Positions 33,632 through 41,642 of a DNA stretch of 64,000 nt are shown in pieces. Source of the stretch: Salipiger mangrovisoli (GTDB lineage Bacteria; Pseudomonadota; Alphaproteobacteria; Rhodobacterales; Rhodobacteraceae); the NCBI RefSeq assembly GCF_015223355.1, contig NZ_JADFFK010000014.1:101844-165843 (forward strand), given 5' to 3'. The notes beneath the pieces are model-generated. The model saw only the letters and a program-made list of their open reading frames with translations. It did not search any database and was not told the DNA's origin. The translations under genes and the position numbers were made by a program. Each line of letters begins with the position of its first letter. The first letter of the stretch is position 1.

Positions 33632-34408
33632 GTGGATACGCCGATGATCGCCCTTCCTACTCCGCCATCTCTCGACCTAAAAGGCAAACGCGCGCTCGTG
33701 ACCGGCGCATCGTCCGGGATTGGCCAAGGCTGCGCGGTTTCGCTGGCTGCTGCAGGCGCCCATGTCACCTGCGCTGCGCGTGGTGCCGACCGGCTTGCGG
33801 AGACCGTCGACGCCATGACCCGCACCGGCTATGCCGCGAAAGCGCTGGTGCTCGATCAGAACGACCTCGGGGCGCTGGAACCGGTGCTGATGGACGGAGC
33901 CTTCGACATCGTGGTGAATTCCGCAGGTCTCGCCCGCCACACCCCCGCTCTGGACACCACGCCCGAGGACTACGACGCGGTGATGAGCGTCAATCTGCGC
34001 TCGGCATATTTTCTCTCAGCCTGGGCAGCGAAGGCGATGATTGCGGCTGAGAAGCCCGGCTCGATCATCCACATCTCCAGCCAGATGGGCCATGTCGGAG
34101 GACTTGACCGCGCGGTCTACTGCGCCTCCAAGCACGGGCTCGAAGGCATGGTGAAGGCCATGGCGATCGAATGGGGCAAGTCGAACGTTCGGATCAACAC
34201 GGTGGCTCCAACCTTCATCCGCACCCCGCTCAGTCAGCCGACATTCGACAACCCGGAGCGCGCTGCCTGGATCATGGAAAAGATCAAGCTGCCGCGCCCG
34301 GGCGAGGTCGAGGACATCATGGGGGCGGTGCTCTATCTCGCGTCAGGGGCGTCGGCCATGGTCACCGGCACATCGCTGCTGATCGACGGTGGGTGGACCG
34401 CGGGATGA
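33632..34408 (+). CDS. Short-chain dehydrogenase/reductase
   Basis: A classical SDR with the cofactor motif TGASSGIGQG, the catalytic Ser in IHISSQMGHVGG and the Tyr-x-x-x-Lys in YCASKHG, ending with the usual GTSLLIDGGWT. From a GTG at 33632 (GAGG 12 nt upstream) it is 258 residues; an in-frame ATG at 33644 gives 254. It oxidises or reduces a secondary alcohol with NAD(P). First gene of the plus-strand operon with LacI, SnoaL copy 2, bicupin, hydrolase and RraA-like genes; its stop overlaps the LacI start. Confidence 0.85.
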   Translation: MDTPMIALPTPPSLDLKGKRALVTGASSGIGQGCAVSLAAAGAHVTCAARGADRLAETVDAMTRTGYAAKALVLDQNDLGALEPVLMDGAFDIVVNSAGLARHTPALDTTPEDYDAVMSVNLRSAYFLSAWAAKAMIAAEKPGSIIHISSQMGHVGGLDRAVYCASKHGLEGMVKAMAIEWGKSNVRINTVAPTFIRTPLSQPTFDNPERAAWIMEKIKLPRPGEVEDIMGAVLYLASGASAMVTGTSLLIDGGWTAG

Positions 34409-35421
34409 ACGAGAAGGTCACCTCCCTCCAAGTCGCGGAGCGCGCGGGCGTCAGCCAGTCCGCCGTCAGCCGCTACTTCACGCCCGGCGCCTCAGTCAGC
34501 AAGGCCACAGCCGCCAAGGTTCAGAAGGCCGCCGAAGAGCTCGGTTATAGGCCGAACGTGCTGGCGCGGGCGATGGTCTCGGGCCGGTCGCGGATCATCG
34601 GGTTGATCATCGCCGACCTGAAGAACCAGTTCTACCCGCTGGCGCTCGAACTGCTCGGGCGCGAGTTGCAGGAACGGGATTACCAGGTTCTGGTCTTCTT
34701 CGCCGCCAACTCGACCGAGGGGATCGAACCGGTGGTGCAGAAGCTGCTCGATTATCAGGTCGACGGGATTATCACCGCCTCGGTCGCCATGTCCAACAGC
34801 CTGACGGAGCGCTGCGCCGCCGCCGGCATTCCAGTGGTGATGTTCAATCGTGGCCAGGACGATCCCCGCCTGAGCTCCGTGACCACCGACAATGTCGCCG
34901 GGGGCCGGATGGCGGCCAATTTCCTTGTCGCGGGCGGGCACGAGCGCATTGCACATATCGCGGGCTGGCAGGGGGCAACCACGGGCCGCGACCGGACGCT
35001 TGGCTTCCTGGATGGGCTGAGGGATCTTGGTCGCGAGGTCTTCGCGATGGAGGACGGGATGTACCAGCGCGAGCACGCCGCCGAGGTGGCGCGCGCTATG
35101 TTCTCAGGTGCGGAGCGGCCCGATTCCGTCTTTGTCGGCAACGACTATATGGCCACCGCCGTGATGGACGTGCTCCGCTTCGAGTTGGGCCTGTCGATCC
35201 CCGAGGATGTCTCGGTGCTGGGCTACGACGACGTGCCGCTGGCCGCCTGGCCCACCTACCAGCTCACCACGATCCGCCAGCCGGTGACCCGCATGGTGAC
35301 GGCGACGGTCGACACGCTGCTGGACCGGATCGAGGGCAATCCGGAGCCGAAGCAGATCAAGATTACCGGGGCGCTGAAAATCCGCGCCTCCGCCCGCAAA
35401 CCGAAAGGATTCACCTCATGA
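34405..35421 (+). CDS. LacI-family regulator, copy 1
   Basis: A 338-residue LacI-type regulator. The helix-turn-helix is [18 protein letters not shown] (about 5-22), followed by an unusual YFTPGASVS turn and the hinge NVLARAM. A periplasmic-binding-protein-like effector domain starts at RIIGLIIADLKN. The recognition helix is identical to that of the second LacI protein (39002-40003). LacI family members bind palindromes with a central CG, and such sites recur before the catabolic operons here. Its ATG overlaps the SDR stop, and its end overlaps the start of SnoaL copy 2, so all three are coupled. Confidence 0.92.
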   Translation: MNEKVTSLQVAERAGVSQSAVSRYFTPGASVSKATAAKVQKAAEELGYRPNVLARAMVSGRSRIIGLIIADLKNQFYPLALELLGRELQERDYQVLVFFAANSTEGIEPVVQKLLDYQVDGIITASVAMSNSLTERCAAAGIPVVMFNRGQDDPRLSSVTTDNVAGGRMAANFLVAGGHERIAHIAGWQGATTGRDRTLGFLDGLRDLGREVFAMEDGMYQREHAAEVARAMFSGAERPDSVFVGNDYMATAVMDVLRFELGLSIPEDVSVLGYDDVPLAAWPTYQLTTIRQPVTRMVTATVDTLLDRIEGNPEPKQIKITGALKIRASARKPKGFTS

Positions 35422-36395
35422 AGGGTTTCGATCCGAAATTCAGCGATTTCCCAGATTACATCATTCGGATCACCAAGGAGATCTGGGAAGATCGCGGCAT
35501 CGAGACGCTGAACCAATACTACGCGCCCGAGATCCCGGTGCGCACGCCGATGGGAGTGAGCGTCGGCAACCAGCCGGTGATCGCCGCAACCATGGCGACC
35601 TGCCACGAGTTCCCCGACCGGCAGATTTACACCGAGGACGTGATCTGGTCGCAAGACGAATCCGGTCATTTCCTCTCGTCGCACCGTCTGTGCACCACCT
35701 CGACCCACCTGCGCGATGGGCTTTTCGGCCCGGCAACAGGAAAGGCGTTCAAGGTCAACGTGATCGCCGATTGCGCGGCGCGAGAGAATGCCATCGACGA
35801 CGAATGGCTGGTGCGGGACTATGGCGGCATCGTGGCGCAGCTTGGGATGGAGCCGCGCACCTTCGCGCAGGACTTGATCCGGGCCGAAGGCGGTCCGGAA
35901 AAGGCACGGCCCGCCTTCACCCCGGCCATGGACGTGCCGGGCCCCTACAAGAGCACCGGCAACGGCAATGCTTGGGGTCAGCGCTACGCCGACAGCCTCC
36001 AGCGCATCATGGGCGCCGATTTCAACCACATCCTCGAAGATTACGACCGCGCGGTGATGGGCCACTACCCCGGTGCGCGCAGCGTGGTCAGCCGCGAGGA
36101 GGTCTCTGCCTTTTGGCTCGGGCTGCGCTCATCCTTCCCCTCGGCTACCTTCACGATCCACCACAAAATCGGTATGGACGAAGGCAATCACATGCCGCCG
36201 CGCGCCGCGATCCGCTGGTCGCTCGACGGGGTGCATGACGGCTGGGGCACGTTCGGCCGCCCGACGGGCGCGAAGGTCCACGTTATGGGCATGTGCCACG
36301 CCGAGTTCGGCCCCTGGGGGCTTCGGCGCGAATGGGCGCTTTACGACGAGATCGCGATCTGGAAGCAGATCCTCATGCAGACCGGAGAGGCCTGA
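35418..36395 (+). CDS. Tandem SnoaL/NTF2-like protein, copy 2
   Basis: A 325-residue two-domain SnoaL-like protein, paralogous along its length to copy 1. Shared blocks include PDYIIRITKEIWED, SVGNQPVIAATMA, EDVIWSQDESGHFLSSHR, ENAIDDEWLVRDY and IRWSLDGVHDGWGTFGRPTG, with the end YDEIAIWKQI. Start overlaps the LacI stop by four bases. Conservation of acidic and aromatic residues in both halves suggests each half has a ligand pocket. Function unknown; a cyclase, isomerase or lyase step on the pathway substrate is possible. Confidence 0.75.
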   Translation: MKGFDPKFSDFPDYIIRITKEIWEDRGIETLNQYYAPEIPVRTPMGVSVGNQPVIAATMATCHEFPDRQIYTEDVIWSQDESGHFLSSHRLCTTSTHLRDGLFGPATGKAFKVNVIADCAARENAIDDEWLVRDYGGIVAQLGMEPRTFAQDLIRAEGGPEKARPAFTPAMDVPGPYKSTGNGNAWGQRYADSLQRIMGADFNHILEDYDRAVMGHYPGARSVVSREEVSAFWLGLRSSFPSATFTIHHKIGMDEGNHMPPRAAIRWSLDGVHDGWGTFGRPTGAKVHVMGMCHAEFGPWGLRREWALYDEIAIWKQILMQTGEA

Positions 36396-36572
36396 ATGCC
36401 GCTTCGCCTGTTCCTGAAGCTCGATGCCCGCGAGGCGACCCGCCGGTATCACGCGCATCGCGCAGCACTGCGGGCGCGCAGGCTCAGCAGGCGGCCGCCG
36501 CCCGATGGCGCCTGACCGGTCAGTCTGACCGCGCCGCTTTATTTTCGCGAACTTATTCCATGGACTAACAAA

Positions 36573-37535
36573 ATGACCACCCTGACCGAGCGCATCGTCC
36601 GATACGGCGAGTTGCGCCCCTGCAAGACTGCCTTCATCGACGCCCACACCCCCGGCTCGAACCAGAAAGAAAACTTCACCATCATTGGCGGTGGCGTCTC
36701 CGAGAGCCCCGACCAGCACGTCCACATTCGCGACACGCCCGGATTCAACATCGGCGCGGCGGGCCAGCCGCCGAAATGCCGCAACTCCCTTCATAGCCAC
36801 ACCACGGCAGAGGTTTTCTTCGTCCTCAAGGGCCGCTGGCGGTTTTTCTGGGGCCGCAACGGCGACGCGGGCGAGTTCATCGCCGAGGAAGGCGATATCT
36901 TCAACATCCCGACCGGCATCTTCCGTGGTTTCGAGAATGTCGGCACCGATTACGGGATGATCATGGCGATCCTAGGTGGCGACGACGCGGGCGGAGGCGT
37001 GACCTGGGCACCCCAGGTGATCCAAGAGGCCGCGGCGCATGGCCTCGTTCTCGGCAACAATGGCGTGCTCTACGATTCAAAAAAGGGCCAAACCCTGCCG
37101 CACAACGTCAAGCCGATGCCGGTGCTGACTGAGGAGCAGATGGCGGCCTACCCGGAAGTGCCGGTCGAGGCCGTCGTGCCGCGTTACGTAGCGCGCTACC
37201 AGGACCTGATGGCGCTCTCCGGCAAGAAGCCCGCGAAGGTCATCGGCACCGACGCGCTGCTGAAGGACAAGCCCGGCTTCGAGGTCGACTTCCTTTCGCG
37301 CAACTCGCTTGGCGAAGACGTCATCACCCCGGAGAAGCACGTTGTCCTGATGCCGATGCGCGGCACTTGGGCGCTCAAGGTCAGTACTTCCGAGACCGTG
37401 CTGAACGCGGGCGACACCTGCCTGCTGAAGCCGGGAGAAGCCTACACGCTGGCACCCTCGATGACCGGCGAGGCCAGCCTCTACCGCGTCAGCGAAACCG
37501 ACGATCCCGCCGGGGCCACCTGGACCGAGGCGTGA
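36573..37535 (+). CDS. Bicupin protein
   Basis: A 320-residue protein with two cupin domains. The first (about 65-140) has metal-binding motif 1 (SLHSHTTAEVFFVLKG, His-x-His-x3-Glu). Motif 2 reads PTGIFRGFEN with Arg in place of the usual His. The second cupin (about 235-305, VVLMPMRGTWALKV, NAGDTCLLKPGEAY) lacks metal ligands. The fold resembles gentisate-dioxygenase-type bicupins, but the missing His makes dioxygenase activity doubtful. It could be an isomerase or a ligand-binding protein. A 177-bp gap separates it from SnoaL copy 2. Confidence 0.75.
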   Translation: MTTLTERIVRYGELRPCKTAFIDAHTPGSNQKENFTIIGGGVSESPDQHVHIRDTPGFNIGAAGQPPKCRNSLHSHTTAEVFFVLKGRWRFFWGRNGDAGEFIAEEGDIFNIPTGIFRGFENVGTDYGMIMAILGGDDAGGGVTWAPQVIQEAAAHGLVLGNNGVLYDSKKGQTLPHNVKPMPVLTEEQMAAYPEVPVEAVVPRYVARYQDLMALSGKKPAKVIGTDALLKDKPGFEVDFLSRNSLGEDVITPEKHVVLMPMRGTWALKVSTSETVLNAGDTCLLKPGEAYTLAPSMTGEASLYRVSETDDPAGATWTEA

Positions 37536-37542
37536 AACAGCA

Positions 37543-37564
37543 GGGGCAGCTCTCGGGCTGCCCC
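37543..37564 (+). terminator. Intercistronic hairpin between bicupin and hydrolase genes
   Basis: GGGGCAGC and GCTGCCCC form a perfect 8-bp stem with a 6-nt loop in the 46-bp gap. No U-run follows, so partial attenuation or mRNA stabilisation is more likely than full termination. Confidence 0.4.
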
Positions 37565-37581
37565 GCCATCGGGAGGAGCCC

Positions 37582-38277
37582 GTGACCCCACTTGTTTTCC
37601 TGCCCGGCATGATGTGCGATGCCCGCATATTCGCGCCGCAGATCGCGGCGTTTTCCGCCGAGCGCTTCACCGCCTGTGCCGCGTTGACGGCACATGACAG
37701 CATGAAGGCACTGGCGCAGGACGTGCTGCGCCTGGCCCCGGAGCGCTTTGCGCTGGCGGGGCTCTCCATGGGCGGCATCCTCGCCATGGAGGTCCTGCGG
37801 CAGGCGCCGGGGCGCGTGGCGGCGCTGGCTCTGCTAGACACCAACCCGCTGGCCGAGCGGCCCGAAATACAGGCGAAGCGCCAGCCGCAGATCGACGCCG
37901 TGCGGGCGGGCGGACTCTCTGCGGTTATGTCCGAACAGATGATCCCGAACTACCTCGCAACGCCTGACCCCGACCACAAGATCAATGCGCTTTGTCTCGA
38001 CATGGCTCTGGCTCTGGGGCCGGAGGTCTTCGTGCGCCAATCGCTGGCGCTCAGAGACCGGCCCGACCAGACGGACGTGCTGCGCCGCTTCGGTGGCCCG
38101 ACCCTGATCCTGTGTGGTGTGCAGGATCGCCTTTGCCCGCCTGAGCGCCATACGCTCATGAAGAGTCTGATGCCGCAGGCAAAGCTCGAGATCCTTGCGG
38201 ATTGCGGTCACTTGACGACGCTCGAGAACCCACAAGAAACGACAGCGGCCATGTCCCGCTGGCTGGAGGATACATGA
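37582..38277 (+). CDS. Alpha/beta hydrolase
   Basis: A 231-residue alpha/beta hydrolase. The oxyanion-region LPGMMCDARIF is at the N-terminus. The nucleophile elbow GLSMGG (about 60-65) and the catalytic His in DCGHLTTLENP near the C-terminus are clear; the acid is probably in GVQDRLCPPERH. Members of this size cleave esters, enol-lactones or thioesters. GGGAGGAGCCC is the ribosome site. Its stop overlaps the start of the RraA-like gene. Confidence 0.85.
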   Translation: MTPLVFLPGMMCDARIFAPQIAAFSAERFTACAALTAHDSMKALAQDVLRLAPERFALAGLSMGGILAMEVLRQAPGRVAALALLDTNPLAERPEIQAKRQPQIDAVRAGGLSAVMSEQMIPNYLATPDPDHKINALCLDMALALGPEVFVRQSLALRDRPDQTDVLRRFGGPTLILCGVQDRLCPPERHTLMKSLMPQAKLEILADCGHLTTLENPQETTAAMSRWLEDT

Positions 38278-38969
38278 CACCTGAATTGCTTGCGGTTTTG
38301 CGCCGCGTGGACACGCCTACCGTCTGCAACGCCATCGAGGTTGCCCAGGGGAAACGCGGCTTCGATGCCTTCACGCGTGGCACGATGCTCTGTTCTGCCC
38401 CAGACGCACCTGCCATGGTTGGGTATGCCCGCACCGCGAAGATCGCCGCCGTCGCTCCGCCGGAGGAAGCGCCCGAGATCATCAAGGCGCGCCGCATGGC
38501 CTATTACAAATATATGGCCGAGGCCCCTGCCCCCTCCATTGCCGTGGTGGAAGATGTGGACTTCCCGCATGCCATCGGCGCCTATTGGGGCGAGATCAAC
38601 ACCACGGTGCACAAAGGCTTCGGCATGTCCGGGGCACTCACCAACGGGGTGATGCGCGACCTCGGAGACCTGCCGACGGGCTTCCCGGTGGTGGCCGGCT
38701 CCATCGGACCGAGCCATGGCTTCGTGCACGTGAAAGAGATTGATACACCGGTAACGATTTTTGGCCTGACCGTCGCGCCAGGCGATCTGGTGCATGCCGA
38801 CAGGCACGGCGCGCTGGTGATCCCGGTCGAAGTAATCCCGGTGCTTGAGCGTCGCATCGCGAAACTGCTGGAGACGGAAAAGGTCGTGCTCGGCCCGGCT
38901 CGCGCCGAAGGATTCGACTTTGCTGCCTTCGAAGCGGCATGGTCCGCTTTCGAGAAGGCCCGGACCTGA
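38274..38969 (+). CDS. RraA-family protein (HMG/CHA aldolase-like)
   Basis: A 231-residue RraA/MenG-family protein: VDTPTVCNAIEVA near the start, ALTNGVMRDLGDLP (with the conserved Arg-Asp) and PGDLVHADRHGALVIP (metal and substrate region). Catabolic members are class II aldolases or decarboxylases for compounds such as 4-carboxy-4-hydroxy-2-oxoadipate; RraA itself binds RNase E. The operon setting favours a metabolic role. The ATG at 38274 overlaps the hydrolase stop. Substrate unknown. Confidence 0.82.
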   Translation: MTPELLAVLRRVDTPTVCNAIEVAQGKRGFDAFTRGTMLCSAPDAPAMVGYARTAKIAAVAPPEEAPEIIKARRMAYYKYMAEAPAPSIAVVEDVDFPHAIGAYWGEINTTVHKGFGMSGALTNGVMRDLGDLPTGFPVVAGSIGPSHGFVHVKEIDTPVTIFGLTVAPGDLVHADRHGALVIPVEVIPVLERRIAKLLETEKVVLGPARAEGFDFAAFEAAWSAFEKART

Positions 38970-38986
38970 GCGCGTAAAATATGGAG

Positions 38987-39015
38987 CGACGCGGGCGAGC
39001 CTCAGCCCCGCGTCG
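38987..39015. terminator. Hairpin between convergent RraA-like and LacI genes
   Basis: CGACGCGGG and CCCGCGTCG form a 9-bp stem with an 11-nt loop. It spans the 32-bp gap and overlaps the LacI stop codon, so it may terminate both convergent transcripts. No U-run is present. Confidence 0.4.
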
Positions 39016-40003
39016 TACCCCGTATCACCGCCTCCGGCATCAGCCGACGCTTGCGGATCTCGGTCCCGCCCTCGATCGCCTCGACCATATCGGCCACCGT
39101 CACGCCGACCATCTCGTCCAGCGGCTGGCGGATCGTGGTGAGGTTGAAGGACGGCATCGAAGCCTGGGGAATGTCGTCGAACCCCACAACGGCCACGTCC
39201 TCCGGCACGCGCAGACCGAACTCGAAACGGATCACGTCCAGCGCCGCCATCGCCATGTGATCGTCACTGACGAAGAGCGCATCGGGCGGCTCGGCAGCGG
39301 AAAACATCCGCCGCGCCGCCGCCACCGCATCAATGTAGTGGAAATTGCCATCATCCAGGGCATGCACCTTGCGCCCGGCCTCCGCCAGGGTGTCGCGGAA
39401 GCCCTTCTCGCGGTCGGTCTGCGTCGAGGTATTGCGATAGCCCGACATATGGCCGATGCGCTCCGCCCCGCCCCTGAGCAGGATCTCGGCCGCCATGCGC
39501 CCGCCCTGATAATTGTCGCTCGTCACCGCGCGCAGGCTGTCGCCCGGCTGGTCGCGGTTGAACAGCACGACTGGAATGTTGTTGTCGCGGCAGCGGTCGG
39601 CCAGCGTCGAGGAGAGCGAGACGGAGACCATGATGATTCCGTCCACTCTGTAGCCAAGGAATTCCTGAATGATCGGCTCCACGTCGCCGATGGTGTTCTG
39701 CGCCATGAAGAGAAGGACGTGATAGCCTTCCCTCTGCAAGGCGATGGAAAGCTTCTCGACCGACTCCGGGTAGAACTGGTTCTCGAAGTAGTAGACCATC
39801 AGGCCGATGATCCGACTGCGCCCCGTGATCATGGCGCGGGCGAGCACGTTGGGATGATAGCCAAGTTCCTCGGCGGCCTTGCGGATCTTCTCCGCCATCT
39901 TGTTTGAGACCGAACCACCGGGCGTATAAAAGCGCGACACCGCCGATTGGCTGACGCCCGCGCGCTTGGCGACGTCGATTGATGTGACCGGTCTGGTGTT
40001 CAC
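39002..40003 (-). CDS. LacI-family regulator, copy 2
   Basis: A 333-residue LacI-type regulator with helix-turn-helix [18 protein letters not shown], the same [13 protein letters not shown] turn as copy 1, the hinge NVLARAM and an effector domain from [17 protein letters not shown]. The DNA-reading helix matches copy 1, so both may bind the same operators while sensing different ligands; the effector domains differ much more. It is monocistronic on the minus strand. A near-palindrome (GAATGTGCATTC, 40014-40025) lies 11 bp before its start. Confidence 0.92.
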   Translation of the reverse strand: MNTRPVTSIDVAKRAGVSQSAVSRFYTPGGSVSNKMAEKIRKAAEELGYHPNVLARAMITGRSRIIGLMVYYFENQFYPESVEKLSIALQREGYHVLLFMAQNTIGDVEPIIQEFLGYRVDGIIMVSVSLSSTLADRCRDNNIPVVLFNRDQPGDSLRAVTSDNYQGGRMAAEILLRGGAERIGHMSGYRNTSTQTDREKGFRDTLAEAGRKVHALDDGNFHYIDAVAAARRMFSAAEPPDALFVSDDHMAMAALDVIRFEFGLRVPEDVAVVGFDDIPQASMPSFNLTTIRQPLDEMVGVTVADMVEAIEGGTEIRKRRLMPEAVIRGTTRG

Positions 40004-40013
40004 GCTCGCCTCC

Positions 40014-40025
40014 GAATGTGCATTC
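40014..40025. promoter_or_regulatory. Near-palindrome before LacI copy 2
   Basis: GAATGTGCATTC has 5-bp symmetric arms around a 2-nt centre and shares the GAAT/CATTC half-site flavour of the other operators, but lacks the central CG. It is a weaker candidate for autoregulation. Confidence 0.3.
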
Positions 40026-40066
40026 CGTCAGTATCGGCACCCGGCGGGCCTGTCATCCGCAAAAGG

Positions 40067-40094
40067 CGAAGGCCGGCGCGCTGGCCGGCCTTCG
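40067..40094 (-). terminator. Rho-independent terminator after SnoaL copy 3
   Basis: CGAAGGCCGGC and GCCGGCCTTCG form a perfect 11-bp stem with a 6-nt loop, followed on the minus strand by CCTTTT. It lies about 10 bp after the stop of the SnoaL gene. Confidence 0.8.
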
Positions 40095-40103
40095 GGAAAT
40101 CGC

Positions 40104-41291
40104 TCAGGCGTCGAGCGCTTCGGCGGCGGAGGGTTTGTCCGCCAACTGTGCCAGCTTGATCTGCACCAGCAGCGACAGCTCATCGTATACGGTCCATTCG
40201 TCGACGATCTTGCCGTCCTTGTAATGGTAGTGGCTCATGCCCATGAGCTGCACCCGCTTGCCTGTCGGCGCACCGAGGCTGTCGAACATGCCGAAACCGA
40301 GGTGATGGCCTTCCATGACCCAGCGCACGGCGACCTTGGTGCCGCCCTCGTTACAGGGGGTGGAGCAGATGTGTTGCGGCGCGAAGACCGCATCGGGGAT
40401 GGCCGCCACGAGGCCAAGCACCTGATGCATGACAGAGGCCTGACCGTAGAGCTCCTTCATCAGCGGCCCGTGCCACATGACGGTCGGGGCATAGTCCTCA
40501 CGAATACGGCCGAACATCTTGCGATTGAAGGTGTCATGCAGCCAGGTCAGCGTGTGACGCTCCAGGTCGGTGCTGGCGATCGACAGGTCCGCCTTTTCGG
40601 CGGGCGGGTACTGGCCCAGCATTAAGCCGGTTTCGCCGATGTCCAGCGCCTTCAGCCCGCGCGCCAGGCGCGCCTCGGCGAACTGCGTGGCATAGGCATC
40701 CACGTCGAGCCCCAGCTGCTGGATGATCGACATCTGATCCGAGACCACCCACTCGCGGTAGATCTTGTTGCGGTGGATCATGCAGTCCGCCACGGTGCGG
40801 CTGACGAAGGGCTTGCCACTGGCCGGGCCGTAGTGGCCGTTCTGCGTATAGCGGCCAGAGCCGGTCACGAGGTGCGAAGTGTAGTACCCGTCCTTGTCGT
40901 CACCGCCCCATACGACGTGCGTCGCCATGCCGTGCCGTTCCGGCAGAGAGGCCAGTCGCTGGATCGTGTCACGCACCACATCCTCGCGGTTGAAGATGGT
41001 CGCCAACGGTGTGTAGAGAACGATGTTGTGCGTGTAGTGCGTGTAGATCAGGCCCACGTCGCGCTCATCCCAGATCTTGTGGGTGCAACGCACGATGTAA
41101 TCCACGATATCGCTGTAGCATGGATCGAAGCCGTCCATACCCTGAACCGGAGCACGGCCCTCGGGCACCAGCTCGGTGAAATCCGCCCGCTCGACACTCA
41201 TCACCTGGCCGTTGTGGGGAGCATCATCGCGCTTCGCGCCTGCGGGCTTCGCGGTCTTCGCGACCGTCATCGTCTCATCCTGGCTTGCCAT
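40104..41291 (-). CDS. Tandem SnoaL/NTF2-like protein, copy 3 (extended N-terminus)
   Basis: A 395-residue two-domain SnoaL-like protein, more distant from copies 1 and 2. A ~50-residue polar N-terminal extension precedes the first domain (DIVDYIVRCTHKIWDERDVG, VLYTPLATIFNREDV, RTVADCMIHRNKIYREWVVSD, in separate blocks). The second domain carries VAVRWVMEGHHLGFGMF, VQLMGMSHYHYKDGKIVDEW and YDELSLLVQI. It is transcribed divergently from the amidase pair. The shared promoter region holds two LacI-type operators. Function unknown; it presumably performs a similar role on a different intermediate. Confidence 0.75.
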   Translation of the reverse strand: MASQDETMTVAKTAKPAGAKRDDAPHNGQVMSVERADFTELVPEGRAPVQGMDGFDPCYSDIVDYIVRCTHKIWDERDVGLIYTHYTHNIVLYTPLATIFNREDVVRDTIQRLASLPERHGMATHVVWGGDDKDGYYTSHLVTGSGRYTQNGHYGPASGKPFVSRTVADCMIHRNKIYREWVVSDQMSIIQQLGLDVDAYATQFAEARLARGLKALDIGETGLMLGQYPPAEKADLSIASTDLERHTLTWLHDTFNRKMFGRIREDYAPTVMWHGPLMKELYGQASVMHQVLGLVAAIPDAVFAPQHICSTPCNEGGTKVAVRWVMEGHHLGFGMFDSLGAPTGKRVQLMGMSHYHYKDGKIVDEWTVYDELSLLVQIKLAQLADKPSAAEALDA

Positions 41292-41379
41292 TTGTCCTGT
41301 TCCTCCTGCGGCTCAAGCCGCTTTTGCATACATACCCAAAAACAGGGTGACGCAGGATCAGCCCGTCTTCAATGAAAAA

Positions 41380-41395
41380 ATGAATACTTATTCAA
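41380..41395. promoter_or_regulatory. LacI-type operator copy 5 in the SnoaL-3/amidase divergent region
   Basis: ATGAATACTTATTCAA has symmetric TGAATA/TATTCA arms around CT. The left half-site ATGAATAC is identical to copy 6. It lacks the central CG. A perfect TTGCATAC half-site occurs nearby at 41324-41331. Confidence 0.45.
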
Positions 41396-41455
41396 AATTG
41401 TGCCAAGTGGCACCGGAGGCCGGGTTTTGCGTGTACGTGCTGCACGCAGCGGGCT

Positions 41456-41471
41456 ATGAATACGCATGCAG
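41456..41471. promoter_or_regulatory. LacI-type operator copy 6 upstream of the amidase pair
   Basis: ATGAATACGCATGCAG keeps the central CG and the GCATGCA right half-site. It lies just before the short AtzG-like gene and about 165 bp from SnoaL copy 3, so it could control both directions. Confidence 0.6.
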
Positions 41472-41495
41472 AATCAACAGATGGGTGCGATGGAG

Positions 41496-41642
41496 ATGTC
41501 CGACCTGACGCCAGAGAAACTCGACGCAGCCCTGCGCGACGCCGGAATCACCCTTCCCCCGCAGGAGCTTCGAGCCGCCTTCGACGGGGCTCGTAAAATG
41601 CTCCAGCTCGCGTCTCAGACGAAGGAGAGGGCCGGTGACTGA
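41496..41642 (+). CDS. Short AtzG-like amidase partner protein
   Basis: A reading frame of 48 codons plus stop (MSDLTPEKLDAALRDAGI...QTKERAGD) ends 8 bases inside the amidase gene, so the two are probably translated together. Earlier in-frame ATGs at 41466, 41481 and 41490 are possible, but 41466 would overlap the operator. The helical, acidic character and position match the small AtzG or GatC-like subunits encoded before AtzE-type amidases, which stabilise the large subunit. Similarity is by layout and character; no strong motif exists in such a short protein. Confidence 0.5.
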   Translation: MSDLTPEKLDAALRDAGITLPPQELRAAFDGARKMLQLASQTKERAGD

